Assembly: GCF_002886045.1 (NCBI RefSeq)
Contig: NZ_CP025791.1
Coordinates: 5,471,001 to 5,535,000, forward strand
Direction of reading: 5' to 3'
Length of the DNA: 64,000 nucleotides
From: Flavivirga eckloniae
GTDB lineage: Bacteria; Bacteroidota; Bacteroidia; Flavobacteriales; Flavobacteriaceae
The notes beneath the pieces were generated by a model. It was not told the origin of the DNA. It did no database searches and saw nothing but the letters and a program-made list of their open reading frames with translations. Of this stretch, positions 36,843 to 45,399 are shown one piece after another (position 1 is the stretch's first letter; every line of letters starts with the position of its first letter). The translations under genes and the position numbers were made by a program.

Positions 36843-39269
36843 TTATCTCAGCTCCGCCCCAAGTTGTTTTTCAAAGTTAGCTTGTAGCTTGCTCATTATT
36901 TTATCAATCTGCTTATCGTTAAGCGTTTTGTTTTCGTCTTGCAATGTAAAACTAACGGCATAACTCTTTTTACCTTTTGGCAAGTTTTTACCTTGATACA
37001 CATCAAATAGATTGACATGTTTTAGCAACTTCTTCTCGCTTTGTTTCGCGATTTTGTATATAGATTCAAACGTAACCTTATCATCCAATAACAAAGCAAA
37101 ATCACGACGTACTTCCGGGTATTTAGGAATAGAATTAAACTTAATAGTATTATGCTTAACTAAATCTAGAATGGCATCCCAATTAAAATTTGCAAATAGT
37201 ACATCCTGTGAAATATCGAAATGTTTTAATATTTGCTTTTTTATTAATCCAAAGTCAACCAATTTGGTTTTACCCAAACTAAATTCTAGACCTTCACTAA
37301 AAAAGTCGTTTTTAACTGGGGTTTCATTAAATCTCGAAATCCCCAAACGCTCTAATACAGTAATAATATAGCCTTTTATAAGAAAGAAATCGCCTTTTTT
37401 ACTTGGGCTATGCCAACTCTCTGCCGTATCGTTTCCTGTTACAAAAAGCGATAAGTGCTTAAACTCTTCTTTTTTATCTCCGAAACCATGATAAGTTTTA
37501 CCAAATTCAAAGAGCTTTAAATCGCCACGTTTTCTATTAATGTTAAACGAAATGGCTTCCAATCCGGAAAACAATAACGATTGTCTTAAAACCGATAAAT
37601 CATTACTTAAAGAATTAAGAATGGTAATATTGTGTTCTTCCTTTAGTTGTTCGCTTAAAGCGGTATAATTAGGAGTTGTTAGCGAATTAGAAAGTGTTTC
37701 GTAAAACCCTTGTGAGACTAATTGATTGCCTACAATATTCTGTATTTTATAATCTTCGAATTTTGATGTACCCGAAATAGACGCGTTTAGTTTTTTAGTG
37801 GTTTTAATGTTATTGTATCCGTACACACGCAGTATCTCCTCAATAATATCTGCTTCGCGTTGTACATCATTTCTATAAGCCGGAACGGTTAAACCTAAGC
37901 CCGTTTCGGTAACGTTATTTACTTTAATGTCTAAAGAGGCTAGAATGCGTTTTATAATCTCTTTAGGAATTTCTTCACCGATTAGCTTTTTAGCATTCTC
38001 AAAGCTTAAGCGTACCTCAAAATCTTTAATCTTATTAGGATAAAGGTCGATTAAATCGCTAGTAATTTCTCCACCAGCAATTTCCTGAATCAATAAAGCA
38101 GCACGTTTTAATGCATACTCCGTAATATTAGGGTCGATACCTCGCTCAAATCTAAAAGAAGCATCAGTATTTAGTCCGTGTCTTTTCGCAGATTTACGAA
38201 TACTAACAGGGTTAAAATAGGCACTCTCTAAAAAGATACTCGTAGTAGCTTCTGTAACCCCAGAATCAATACCACCAAAAACTCCGGCAATACACATGGG
38301 TTTTTCGGCATCACAAATCATAAGGTCATCTTTGTGCAACTCACGCTCTACACCATCTAAAGTAGTAAATTTTGTTCCGGTAGGTAAGGTTTTTACTTTT
38401 ACCTTATTGCCAGAAATCTTTACAGCATCAAACGCATGCAAAGGTTGCCCTAAATCGTGCAACACATAATTTGTTGCATCTACAATATTGTTTATAGGAC
38501 TTAATCCAATGGCTTTTAAACGGTGCTGTAACCAGGCAGGCGATTCTTTAACCTTTATGCCAGATATAGTCACACCACAATACCGAGGAGCTAAATCTTT
38601 ATTTTCTACATTGATATCAATTTTCAGGGTACGGTTATCTACACGAAAGGCACTAACCGATGGCGTGATAAGTTCCAAATTAAGATCCTTCTGAATTAAA
38701 CCAGCTTTAAGGTCGCGAGCCGTTCCTAAATGGCTCATGGCATCTGCTCTATTAGGTGTAAGCCCAATTTCGAAAACCTGATCGTTTTCTATATCAAAAA
38801 TATCTGCAGCAAGTGTTCCTACTTTTACATTGGCATCTAAAACCATAATGCCATCATGGGATTTTCCTAAGCCTAATTCATCTTCGGCGCAAATCATTCC
38901 ATGACTTTCTTCACCACGTATTTTTCCTTTTTTTATGGTCCAGGATTCTCCTTCTGGCGTATAAAGCGTTGTTCCAATAGTGGCAACAGGAACTTTTTGT
39001 CCAACACCTACATTGGGTGCACCACAAACAATTTGTAAAGGAGATTCACCTCCTACATCTACAGTGGTTAATTTTAGTTTATCGGCATTAGGGTGTTTAA
39101 CACAAGTTAAAACCTTTCCAACAACGACACCTTCCAAGCCACCTTTAACAGATTGGTAGTTTTCTACACCTTCAATTTCAAGACCTAGATCTGTAAGTAA
39201 TTCACTAGTTTGTTCTGGAGTCCATTCAGTTTTTAAAAACTGTTTTAACCAATTGTAAGAAATTTTCAT
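36843..39269 (-). CDS. pheT: Phenylalanine--tRNA ligase beta subunit
   Basis: An 808-residue subunit of the alpha2-beta2 enzyme that charges tRNA-Phe in the cytoplasm. It begins MKISYNWLKQFLKTEW, has the EMAP/tRNA-binding OB fold (GKVLTCVKHPNADKLKLTTV, QIVCGAPNV) at about 40-150, the B3/B4 editing region (INNIVDATNYVLHDLGQPLHAFDA), B5, the catalytic-like core (FRFERGIDP), and ends with the ferredoxin-like anticodon-binding domain (FDVYQGKNLPKGKKSYAVS). Length is normal. pheS is not adjacent, as is common in Bacteroidota. The PAP2 gene follows 2 bp downstream. Confidence 0.96.
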   Translation of the reverse strand: MKISYNWLKQFLKTEWTPEQTSELLTDLGLEIEGVENYQSVKGGLEGVVVGKVLTCVKHPNADKLKLTTVDVGGESPLQIVCGAPNVGVGQKVPVATIGTTLYTPEGESWTIKKGKIRGEESHGMICAEDELGLGKSHDGIMVLDANVKVGTLAADIFDIENDQVFEIGLTPNRADAMSHLGTARDLKAGLIQKDLNLELITPSVSAFRVDNRTLKIDINVENKDLAPRYCGVTISGIKVKESPAWLQHRLKAIGLSPINNIVDATNYVLHDLGQPLHAFDAVKISGNKVKVKTLPTGTKFTTLDGVERELHKDDLMICDAEKPMCIAGVFGGIDSGVTEATTSIFLESAYFNPVSIRKSAKRHGLNTDASFRFERGIDPNITEYALKRAALLIQEIAGGEITSDLIDLYPNKIKDFEVRLSFENAKKLIGEEIPKEIIKRILASLDIKVNNVTETGLGLTVPAYRNDVQREADIIEEILRVYGYNNIKTTKKLNASISGTSKFEDYKIQNIVGNQLVSQGFYETLSNSLTTPNYTALSEQLKEEHNITILNSLSNDLSVLRQSLLFSGLEAISFNINRKRGDLKLFEFGKTYHGFGDKKEEFKHLSLFVTGNDTAESWHSPSKKGDFFLIKGYIITVLERLGISRFNETPVKNDFFSEGLEFSLGKTKLVDFGLIKKQILKHFDISQDVLFANFNWDAILDLVKHNTIKFNSIPKYPEVRRDFALLLDDKVTFESIYKIAKQSEKKLLKHVNLFDVYQGKNLPKGKKSYAVSFTLQDENKTLNDKQIDKIMSKLQANFEKQLGAELR

Positions 39270-39420
39270 AAAACATTTGCTATTTTAAGAGTGCAAAGAT
39301 AAAATATTGAAGCTAGCATTCAAACATTGCTTTTAATTTGTGGTATTAATGAAGTAAATATTATTTTTTATTTGTTAGTATTGTGTCGTTATTTCGAATA
39401 ATACCATTCAAATAGATTTT

Positions 39421-40632
39421 ATGAGATACATTACCATAGTCTTTTTAGCTCTTTTCGTTTTGGCTTGCAAGCAAGAAGCAAAAACAAACACATTACAAAC
39501 GGGGACGTATCGTGCTTTATTAAAAGTAAATGAAACTGAAAATTTACCGTTTAATTTCGAAGTAATTTCTGAAAATAAATTAAACATTCTAAATGCCGAA
39601 GAGATTATTGAAGTTGAGGATGTTACTTATAAAAATGATTCGGTATATATTAAAATGCCTGTTTTTGAAGGTTATTTAGTTGCTAAAATTGAAGATGGTG
39701 CTCTTACAGGAAGTTTTGTGAAAGCTGGGTTAAATAGAATCATGGCTTTTTCTGCTGAAAAGAATACGGTTCGATTCGATACTTCGGAAAAACCTACAAA
39801 CGAAATTTCAGGAAATTGGGAGGCAGTTTTTAGTCCGAAAGTTGAAGAGGATAGATACATTGCTAAAGGAATTTTTAGTCAGAAGGGGCATATCGTTACC
39901 GGAACCTTTAGAACAACCACAGGGGATTATCGTTATTTGGAAGGTGTTTTAGATGGTAATCAACTTAAACTATCAACGTTTGATGGTGCTCATGCATTTT
40001 TATTCACAGCTACAGTAACCGATAGTACTATGGTTGGTACGTTTTATTCTGGAAACCATTTTAAGGAGCCATTTACGGCCAAACGTAATGAAACTTATGA
40101 GTTACCTGATGCTAATACCCTTACCTTTTTAAAAGAAGGCTACGATAAAGTAGCGTTTTCATTCCCCGACGAAACCGGAACTATGGTTTCTTTAAACGAT
40201 GAGCGCTTTAAAGATAAAGTCGTTTTAGTACAAATTATGGGAACCTGGTGTCCTAATTGTTTAGATGAGAGTAAGTTTTATTCCGAGTTTTATAAAAACA
40301 ATCCGGATAAGGATATAGAAATAATAGCTTTGGCTTTTGAGTATGTAAAAACCGAGGAAGCAGCTTTTAATAATATTAAACGTTTAAAAGATAAAACCGG
40401 GATAACATACCCCGTTTTGTTAGCACAGTACGGCTCTTCAAGTAAGGTAAAAGCTCAAGAAAAGTTGCCTATGCTTAATCATGTACTGTCGTATCCAACA
40501 ACTATATTTATTGATAAAACGGGTGAGGTAAGAAAAATTCATACAGGTTTTAATGGTCCTGCTACTGGTGAAAAATATGTTGCTTTTAAAACAGAGTTTT
40601 CAAGTTTTGTTAATGAGTTATTAGCAGAGTAA
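39421..40632 (+). CDS. TlpA-like disulfide reductase lipoprotein
   Basis: A 403-residue protein with a lipoprotein signal (FLALFVLAC, lipidated Cys at residue 16), so it is membrane-anchored and faces the periplasm. Residues about 25-240 are a beta-rich domain; the C-terminal thioredoxin domain has the redox motif GTWCPNCLDE (CPNC), a cis-Pro region SYPTTIFIDKTG, and the TlpA layout. It probably keeps periplasmic protein or cytochrome thiols reduced, and DsbD in this window is a plausible electron source, though that link is inference. It is divergent from pheT and apparently transcribed alone. Confidence 0.88.
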   Translation: MRYITIVFLALFVLACKQEAKTNTLQTGTYRALLKVNETENLPFNFEVISENKLNILNAEEIIEVEDVTYKNDSVYIKMPVFEGYLVAKIEDGALTGSFVKAGLNRIMAFSAEKNTVRFDTSEKPTNEISGNWEAVFSPKVEEDRYIAKGIFSQKGHIVTGTFRTTTGDYRYLEGVLDGNQLKLSTFDGAHAFLFTATVTDSTMVGTFYSGNHFKEPFTAKRNETYELPDANTLTFLKEGYDKVAFSFPDETGTMVSLNDERFKDKVVLVQIMGTWCPNCLDESKFYSEFYKNNPDKDIEIIALAFEYVKTEEAAFNNIKRLKDKTGITYPVLLAQYGSSSKVKAQEKLPMLNHVLSYPTTIFIDKTGEVRKIHTGFNGPATGEKYVAFKTEFSSFVNELLAE

Positions 40633-40832
40633 TTTTCAATTATCCCCTCCATTTTAAAAAGTATTACTCCTAAAGTTTTTTTGTTTACAAGGTCGTAAGC
40701 AAAAAACTAAATGTTGCTATTGTATCTATAAATATTGAGCTTTTTTTGAATTTGTGGTGCTATTTTTGAAGCACGTAAATAGTCTATTCACTTAGAGCGC
40801 ATTATCTTTTTTTCGATTTAATTTACATTGCT

Positions 40833-40860
40833 TTGTTATTGGTTTAATATATTATATTTA
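40833..40860 (+). promoter_or_regulatory. Possible promoter for the coiled-coil repeat gene
   Basis: TATATTTA at 40853-40860 differs from TAnnTTTG only at the last base; TTG at 40833-40835 lies 17 bases upstream. The ATG follows 22 bases after the -7 box. This is a near match only. Confidence 0.35.
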
Positions 40861-40881
40861 CACCTTCTTTAATTAATCCAT

Positions 40882-43329
40882 ATGAAACTTTTCTCTCTGG
40901 TTATTTGCATTATGGTAACTCATAGTGTTTTTTCTCAAGAAGTAGCTATACCCACTACTTTTTATGAGGACGGCAGTATGTATAAAAAACCATTTGATAC
41001 GTCGCAACCTTTAGCCGAATTTAAAGAGAATGAATCATGTACAGTTACAGCTTATTTAGGCAAGGATATCTATAAAATTGTGTACAAGGAATGGGTTGGT
41101 TTTGTGAATTCCGATTTTTTAGAAGTTAATGAAGACATGATGGATTTGTATTACGCTAATGAAAAAAAGGAATTTGAAGAAGCGATTAAGGAAGAAGAAA
41201 ATAGAAAGAACAAGATAGCCGCTATAATTAAGAAGAAAGAAGACGAAAAAAGAAAACAAGACTCTATTGTTAAAGCTAAAGAAACTAGAAAGCGGGAAGC
41301 CGAGTTAAAGGAAAAGCAGCGTATTCAAGATTCGATACTTAAAGTTAAGGAAGCAGCTAAGCGCCGACAAGAGCTGTTGGAAAAAGCAAGACGAGAAGCA
41401 GAATTAAAAGAAAAACAGCGCGTACAAGATTCGATTGCTAAAGTAAGAGAAGAAGCCAAACGCAAGCAGGAGTTATTAGAACAGGCTAAGCGAGCAGCAG
41501 AACTAAAGGAAAAGCAGCGTATTCGGGATTCGGTAGCAAAAGCAAAAGCCATAGCCAAGCGCCAACAAGAGCTGCTTGAAAAGGCTAGACGAGAAGCTGC
41601 CGAATTAAAAGAAAAACAGCGTATACAGGATTCGATTGCCAAAGTAAGAGAAGAAGCCAAGCGTAAGCAGGAATTGTTAGAACAGGCTAAGCGATCGGCA
41701 GAACTAAAGGAAAAGCAGCGTATCCGGGATTCGATAGTTAAAGCAGAAGCTATCGCTAAGCGCCAACAAGAATTATTGGAAAAGGCCAGACGAGAAGCTG
41801 CTGAATTAAAAGAAAAACAACGTATTCGGGATTCGATAGTTAAAGCAGAGGTTATTGCTAAGCGCCAACAAGAATTATTGGAAAAGGCTAGACGAGAAGC
41901 TGCTGAATTAAAAGAAAAACAGCGTATACAGGATTCTATTGTCAAAGCCAAAGAGGAAGCCAAACGCCAACGAGAGTTGTTGGAACAGGCTAAGCGAGCA
42001 GCAGAACTAAAGGAAAAGCAACGTATCCGGGATTCGATAGTTAAAGCAGAAGCTATCGCTAAGCAGCAACAGGAACTATTGGAAAAGGCTAGACGAGAAG
42101 CTGCCGAATTAAAAGAAAAACAGCGTATTCGGGATTCGATAGTTAAAGCAGAAGCTATCGCTAAGCAGCAACAGGAACTATTGGAAAAGGCTAGACGAGA
42201 AGCTGCTGAATTAAAAGAAAAACAGCGTATACAGGATTCTATTGTCAAAGCCAAAGAGGAAGCCAAACGCAAGCAGGAGTTATTAGAACAGGCTAAGCGA
42301 GCAGCAGAACTAAAGGAAAAGCAGCGTATCCGGGATTCGATAGTTAAAGCAGAAGCTATTGCTAAGCGCCAACAGGAATTATTAGAAAAAGCTAGACGAG
42401 AAGCTGCTGAGTTAAAAGAAAAACAACGCATACAGGATTCTATAGTTAAAGCCAAAGAGGAAGCCGAACGCAAGCAGGAGTTGTTGGAACAGGCTAAGCG
42501 CGCAGCAGAACTAAAGGAAAAGCAACGTATTCAAGATTCGATTACTAAAGCAAAGGAAGAAGCCAGACGGAAGCAAGAGTTATTAGTACAAGCTAGAAAA
42601 CGAGAAGCAGAGTTAATGGAACGGTTAAGGGTTCAGGATTCAATCCTTAAAGCCAAAGAAGCAGCCGAACACCAGCAAAAGTTATTGGAAGAAGCCAGAA
42701 AGCGGGAAGCGGAATTAAAAGAAAAGCAACGTGTTCAGGATTCTCAACATCAACAGCAATTATTGGAGCAAGCAAGAAAGCGAGAAGCTGTGTTAAAAGA
42801 ACAATTAAGAATTAAGGATTCTATCATTAAAGCCAAGGAGGTTCCAAAAGTTCAGCAAGAATCGGTAACTACAGAAGTAAACGAAAATACCAGTTTAAAA
42901 AGAGATAAATTTCGAAATACATGCCATTATACTATAAATATGTATGATGAGTTTTATAAAAAACAGCATATACGAACGGATCCTTATTCAATAAGTGATA
43001 ATTTAGAAGTGGAACTCTATAAGTATGGACAACAGGCAAGTATATTTATAAACTCTCCAGTAGATTTGGGATGCGTTAGTTATTTTACCCGTAATCGATC
43101 GTCTGTAAGAGTAACGCTTGAAAATAATAAAACCATTACGTTTTATCATACTTGGAACATGGAATGTGGAAAGTTCTTGTTTAAGGGAAACCTTACTAAA
43201 TCTCATATCTTACATTTAAAAAAGTCCCCAATTAAGTCGATACTATTAAAGGGGACCGAGGGAACTCTTAATATTACGGATATAGATTATAAAGAGTTTT
43301 TTATTGATAAGCTGAAATGTATTGAATAG
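40882..43329 (+). CDS. Secreted long-helix repeat protein with SH3-like head; unrecognised
   Basis: An 815-residue protein. Residues 1-19 are a signal peptide (VICIMVTHSVFSQ). Residues 21-80 look like a bacterial SH3 domain (CTVTAYLGKDIYKIVYKEW, then VGFVNSDFL). From 74 to 654 there is no proline or glycine: 581 residues rich in Lys, Glu, Gln, Arg and Ala, built from 141 on by 16 repeats of 33 or 34 residues (type ELKEKQRIQDSIVKAKEEAK and ELKEKQRIRDSIVKAEAIAK). If fully helical the rod would be near 87 nm. Residues 680-815 form a separate beta-rich tail with four Cys (NTCHYTINMYDEFYKK, NSPVDLGCVSYF, NMECGKFLF, DKLKCIE). No CTD for type IX secretion or lipobox is present. The function is not recognised; a periplasm-spanning or cell-wall-linked rod is one possibility. 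Confidence 0.8.
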   Translation: MKLFSLVICIMVTHSVFSQEVAIPTTFYEDGSMYKKPFDTSQPLAEFKENESCTVTAYLGKDIYKIVYKEWVGFVNSDFLEVNEDMMDLYYANEKKEFEEAIKEEENRKNKIAAIIKKKEDEKRKQDSIVKAKETRKREAELKEKQRIQDSILKVKEAAKRRQELLEKARREAELKEKQRVQDSIAKVREEAKRKQELLEQAKRAAELKEKQRIRDSVAKAKAIAKRQQELLEKARREAAELKEKQRIQDSIAKVREEAKRKQELLEQAKRSAELKEKQRIRDSIVKAEAIAKRQQELLEKARREAAELKEKQRIRDSIVKAEVIAKRQQELLEKARREAAELKEKQRIQDSIVKAKEEAKRQRELLEQAKRAAELKEKQRIRDSIVKAEAIAKQQQELLEKARREAAELKEKQRIRDSIVKAEAIAKQQQELLEKARREAAELKEKQRIQDSIVKAKEEAKRKQELLEQAKRAAELKEKQRIRDSIVKAEAIAKRQQELLEKARREAAELKEKQRIQDSIVKAKEEAERKQELLEQAKRAAELKEKQRIQDSITKAKEEARRKQELLVQARKREAELMERLRVQDSILKAKEAAEHQQKLLEEARKREAELKEKQRVQDSQHQQQLLEQARKREAVLKEQLRIKDSIIKAKEVPKVQQESVTTEVNENTSLKRDKFRNTCHYTINMYDEFYKKQHIRTDPYSISDNLEVELYKYGQQASIFINSPVDLGCVSYFTRNRSSVRVTLENNKTITFYHTWNMECGKFLFKGNLTKSHILHLKKSPIKSILLKGTEGTLNITDIDYKEFFIDKLKCIE
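41302..42847 (+). repeat. Array of 16 coding repeats of 99/102 bp
   Basis: Units begin at residue 141 and run to about 655. Lengths in order are 33, 33, 34, 33, 34, 34, 33, 34, 34, 33, 34, 33, 34, 34 and 26 residues, then a partial unit. Type A (33 residues: IQDS, EEAKRKQ, EQAKRAA) and type B (34 residues: IRDS, AEAIAKRQQ, EKARREAA) alternate as A-B-B from 41602 and again from 41905, then A-B from 42208. Neighbouring units share long identical DNA, whereas the ends of the array have diverged. Confidence 0.9.
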
Positions 43330-43332
43330 TTA

Positions 43333-43794
43333 CTATTCTTCTGGGGCAGTATATGTAACAATATCGATACCAATTCCGTTAGGATCTACAATTGCAAAGT
43401 GCCTGTCTCCCCAGGGTTCATCACGAAGCTCTATTTCTATGGCAATACCTTTGCTTTTTAATTGGTTGTAAACGTCGTCTACGTTTTTTACTTCTATGGT
43501 TAAATATACGCCCTTGCCCATAAAAGGCGATTGAAAAACAGGCTTTTGACTGGGGTGATTTGGTTGTAAAAAACTGATTTCTGCAGATTTATTTGGGGTA
43601 TGCATTAAAAGGTAAAACTCGTTTTCAAAAGTTACTCCAAAGTTTAAATATTGAGTGTAAAATGCTTTGGTTTCTGCTAATTTGTCTGTAATGATTCCTG
43701 CGTTGAGTTTCATAGATTTAATGTTTTGCTGATGTTCCTGACTATTGGAGATGTTAGTAATAACCAAAAAAGCCATAATTATTGTTTTTCGCAT
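43333..43794 (-). CDS. VOC (glyoxalase/bleomycin-resistance) family protein, probably exported
   Basis: A 153-residue protein. After a signal-like N-terminus (MAFLVITNISNSQ, cleavage before EHQQ) a single VOC fold follows: MKLNAGIITDKLAETKAFYT, LNFGVTF, GVYLTIEVKNVDDVYNQL, DEPWGDRHFAIVDPNGI. The second half has the usual WGDRHFAIVDPNG of the family. Metal ligands cannot be assigned with confidence. Starting at the internal Met (MKLNAG, residue 28) would give a cytoplasmic protein of 126 residues, a normal VOC length, so location is uncertain. It may form a transcript with the AraC-type gene 69 bp upstream. The substrate is unknown. Confidence 0.75.
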   Translation of the reverse strand: MRKTIIMAFLVITNISNSQEHQQNIKSMKLNAGIITDKLAETKAFYTQYLNFGVTFENEFYLLMHTPNKSAEISFLQPNHPSQKPVFQSPFMGKGVYLTIEVKNVDDVYNQLKSKGIAIEIELRDEPWGDRHFAIVDPNGIGIDIVTYTAPEE

Positions 43795-43863
43795 GTCTAA
43801 GTGTTTTATTTACACAAATTTAGAGCGATTGGTTACGTGTGGATTGTAAAAATCGGACAAAAT

Positions 43864-44676
43864 CTATTGAAAGGCTATGGTTGGTGTTACACCATAAAAG
43901 TTTTTAAAATCTTTAATGAAATGTGCTTGGTCGTAAAAGCCAGCATCGTAGAATAGTTTATTTTCTTTAAGGCTTTGGCTGGAAGGTTTAGCATTTAGTA
44001 TGTGCTGAAAACGGATGACTTTACTGAATGCTTTAGGTGTTGTACCTATATAAAAATTAAATATTCTACGAAGTTGTCTTGGACTTAACCCAGTTGTTAG
44101 ATCACTTTCGGTTTCTAATACGCCCTTTTTTTTAAGAATCAGATTTAGAGCTTTAAAGAAGCGAGCATCAAAATCGAATGTTCGATTTTTAATTTTTTCG
44201 AACAATTTAGAATTTAAAAGATCTATAATTTTTTCGAATGACTGTTTTGTGTTGATACTTGTATTTATCCAGCTGGCAAACTCAGGTAAAACCAGTTTTA
44301 GCTCTTGGGATTTATTGCTTAAGTCTTTAGCATTAACACCAAATAAAAGCGGAAATGCAGAAGGCAGAAATCGAATTCCGATATAATTGAATGTTTTACC
44401 AATAGAAAACTCTGTATATTTTCTGCAAAATCCCATCACGAAATTTTCAGAAGGAAGATTTTTGTCAAAAAAAATGTCAATACATCCATCTGAAACCACT
44501 TGGTAAACAAAAGGAGTATCTAAAATTGACCGTGTTTTTAATTGCCAGAAACAGTAAACAAAATTTTCGAGGTTTTTTTCAGGATGAATTTCTTGATATA
44601 CGATTCCTTTATGTTCTGTCTTTACCGTAGGTTGAATGGGTTTGTAAAACTCTTTTATCGATTCAAATGCTTTCAC
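43864..44676 (-). CDS. AraC family transcriptional regulator
   Basis: A 270-residue regulator. The N-terminal 150 residues (PEKNLENFVYCFWQL, VSDGCIDIFFD, FNYIGIRFLPSAFP) match the sensing domain found in many Bacteroidota AraC proteins. The C-terminal 100 residues carry the double helix-turn-helix: LSPRQLRRIFNFYIGTTPKA and FYDQAHFIKDFKNFYGVTP. Its start overlaps the 3' end of the DUF4269 gene by 14 bp, so the two are co-translated; the VOC gene downstream may be a target. No ligand can be named. Confidence 0.85.
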   Translation of the reverse strand: MKAFESIKEFYKPIQPTVKTEHKGIVYQEIHPEKNLENFVYCFWQLKTRSILDTPFVYQVVSDGCIDIFFDKNLPSENFVMGFCRKYTEFSIGKTFNYIGIRFLPSAFPLLFGVNAKDLSNKSQELKLVLPEFASWINTSINTKQSFEKIIDLLNSKLFEKIKNRTFDFDARFFKALNLILKKKGVLETESDLTTGLSPRQLRRIFNFYIGTTPKAFSKVIRFQHILNAKPSSQSLKENKLFYDAGFYDQAHFIKDFKNFYGVTPTIAFQ

Positions 44677-45205
44677 CTGTTATTTTAATGTTTAATAATG
44701 CTTCGTAAGGATTGCCACTAATACTCAATAATTTTGCGAATGCAGCTTCCGTGTTAAGTCCCTCAGATTTAAGTTTTTTTATATTGGTTTTAAAGTGGCT
44801 TCCTTTTTGATTCAATATGTCGTACTCAATAAGCATATGCCGATATGCATGCTGCTTTCTGGTAGGGACATTTTGTCCGAAAATTTCAATTTTAAAATCC
44901 CTAGATTTAAATTTGGCTATTGTCGATTCCATGTTGTAATAACAATTCGATTTAAGTTTAAAATCTTTTTTATTAGCAAACAATTCGGTTAGATGTTTCG
45001 AGAATTCCAGATGATCTTTACATTCACAAATAATATCCAAATCACTTTCTGGTAAGTCAATTTCAATCGGAATCGTTCCGGTTAAAATCGGATCGTATGT
45101 TTTTAGCTTTTCAAAAATCTTTAACTTTTTAAGTTCTTGATAAGCTTTTTTTTGACGTTCATTACCCGACTTTAAATATTCGATATTTGTAAAATCTGTT
45201 ATCAT
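44663..45205 (-). CDS. DUF4269 family protein, nucleotidyltransferase-like
   Basis: A 180-residue protein. LTGTIPIEIDLPESDLDIICE (residues about 41-61) matches the DUF4269 family and has the layout of a minimal nucleotidyltransferase: Gly-Thr followed by an acidic pair DLD, with a later FKIEIFGQ where the third carboxylate would lie. AYRHMLIEYDIL and the C-terminal helix GLNTEAAFAKLLSI are also family-typical. Enzyme activity has not been shown for the family as far as I know. It overlaps the AraC gene by 14 bp. Confidence 0.8.
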   Translation of the reverse strand: MITDFTNIEYLKSGNERQKKAYQELKKLKIFEKLKTYDPILTGTIPIEIDLPESDLDIICECKDHLEFSKHLTELFANKKDFKLKSNCYYNMESTIAKFKSRDFKIEIFGQNVPTRKQHAYRHMLIEYDILNQKGSHFKTNIKKLKSEGLNTEAAFAKLLSISGNPYEALLNIKITGESI

Positions 45206-45399
45206 TAACAGTTGTTGGTTATTATGTTTCTATATCTGGAAGATTTAATTTTTATTAAACATATCAAATATACATAAACAACATACATAAATTTTAAAAG
45301 AAGCTTGTTTGAAAGGCTTAGTATCAATTTTTAAACACTATCATGATATGTTTCTTAGATAGTGAGTGAGTTGGCTTTCCTGTAAAGTTCTTATTAATT

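Noticed and set aside
41325-42473. Open frame of 382 codons on the minus strand inside the rod-protein repeat
   Set aside because: It is the antisense image of an array whose unit length is a multiple of three; Ser/Cys/Leu-rich low-complexity product, no start signal, no family.
41302-42847. CRISPR-like array
   Set aside because: Units are coding, 99-102 bp, without unique spacers and without cas genes nearby.
45336-45364. Seven-bp hairpin (CACTATC/GATAGTG) below the methyltransferase gene
   Set aside because: Short stem, 15-base loop and no T-run on either strand; too weak to call a terminator.
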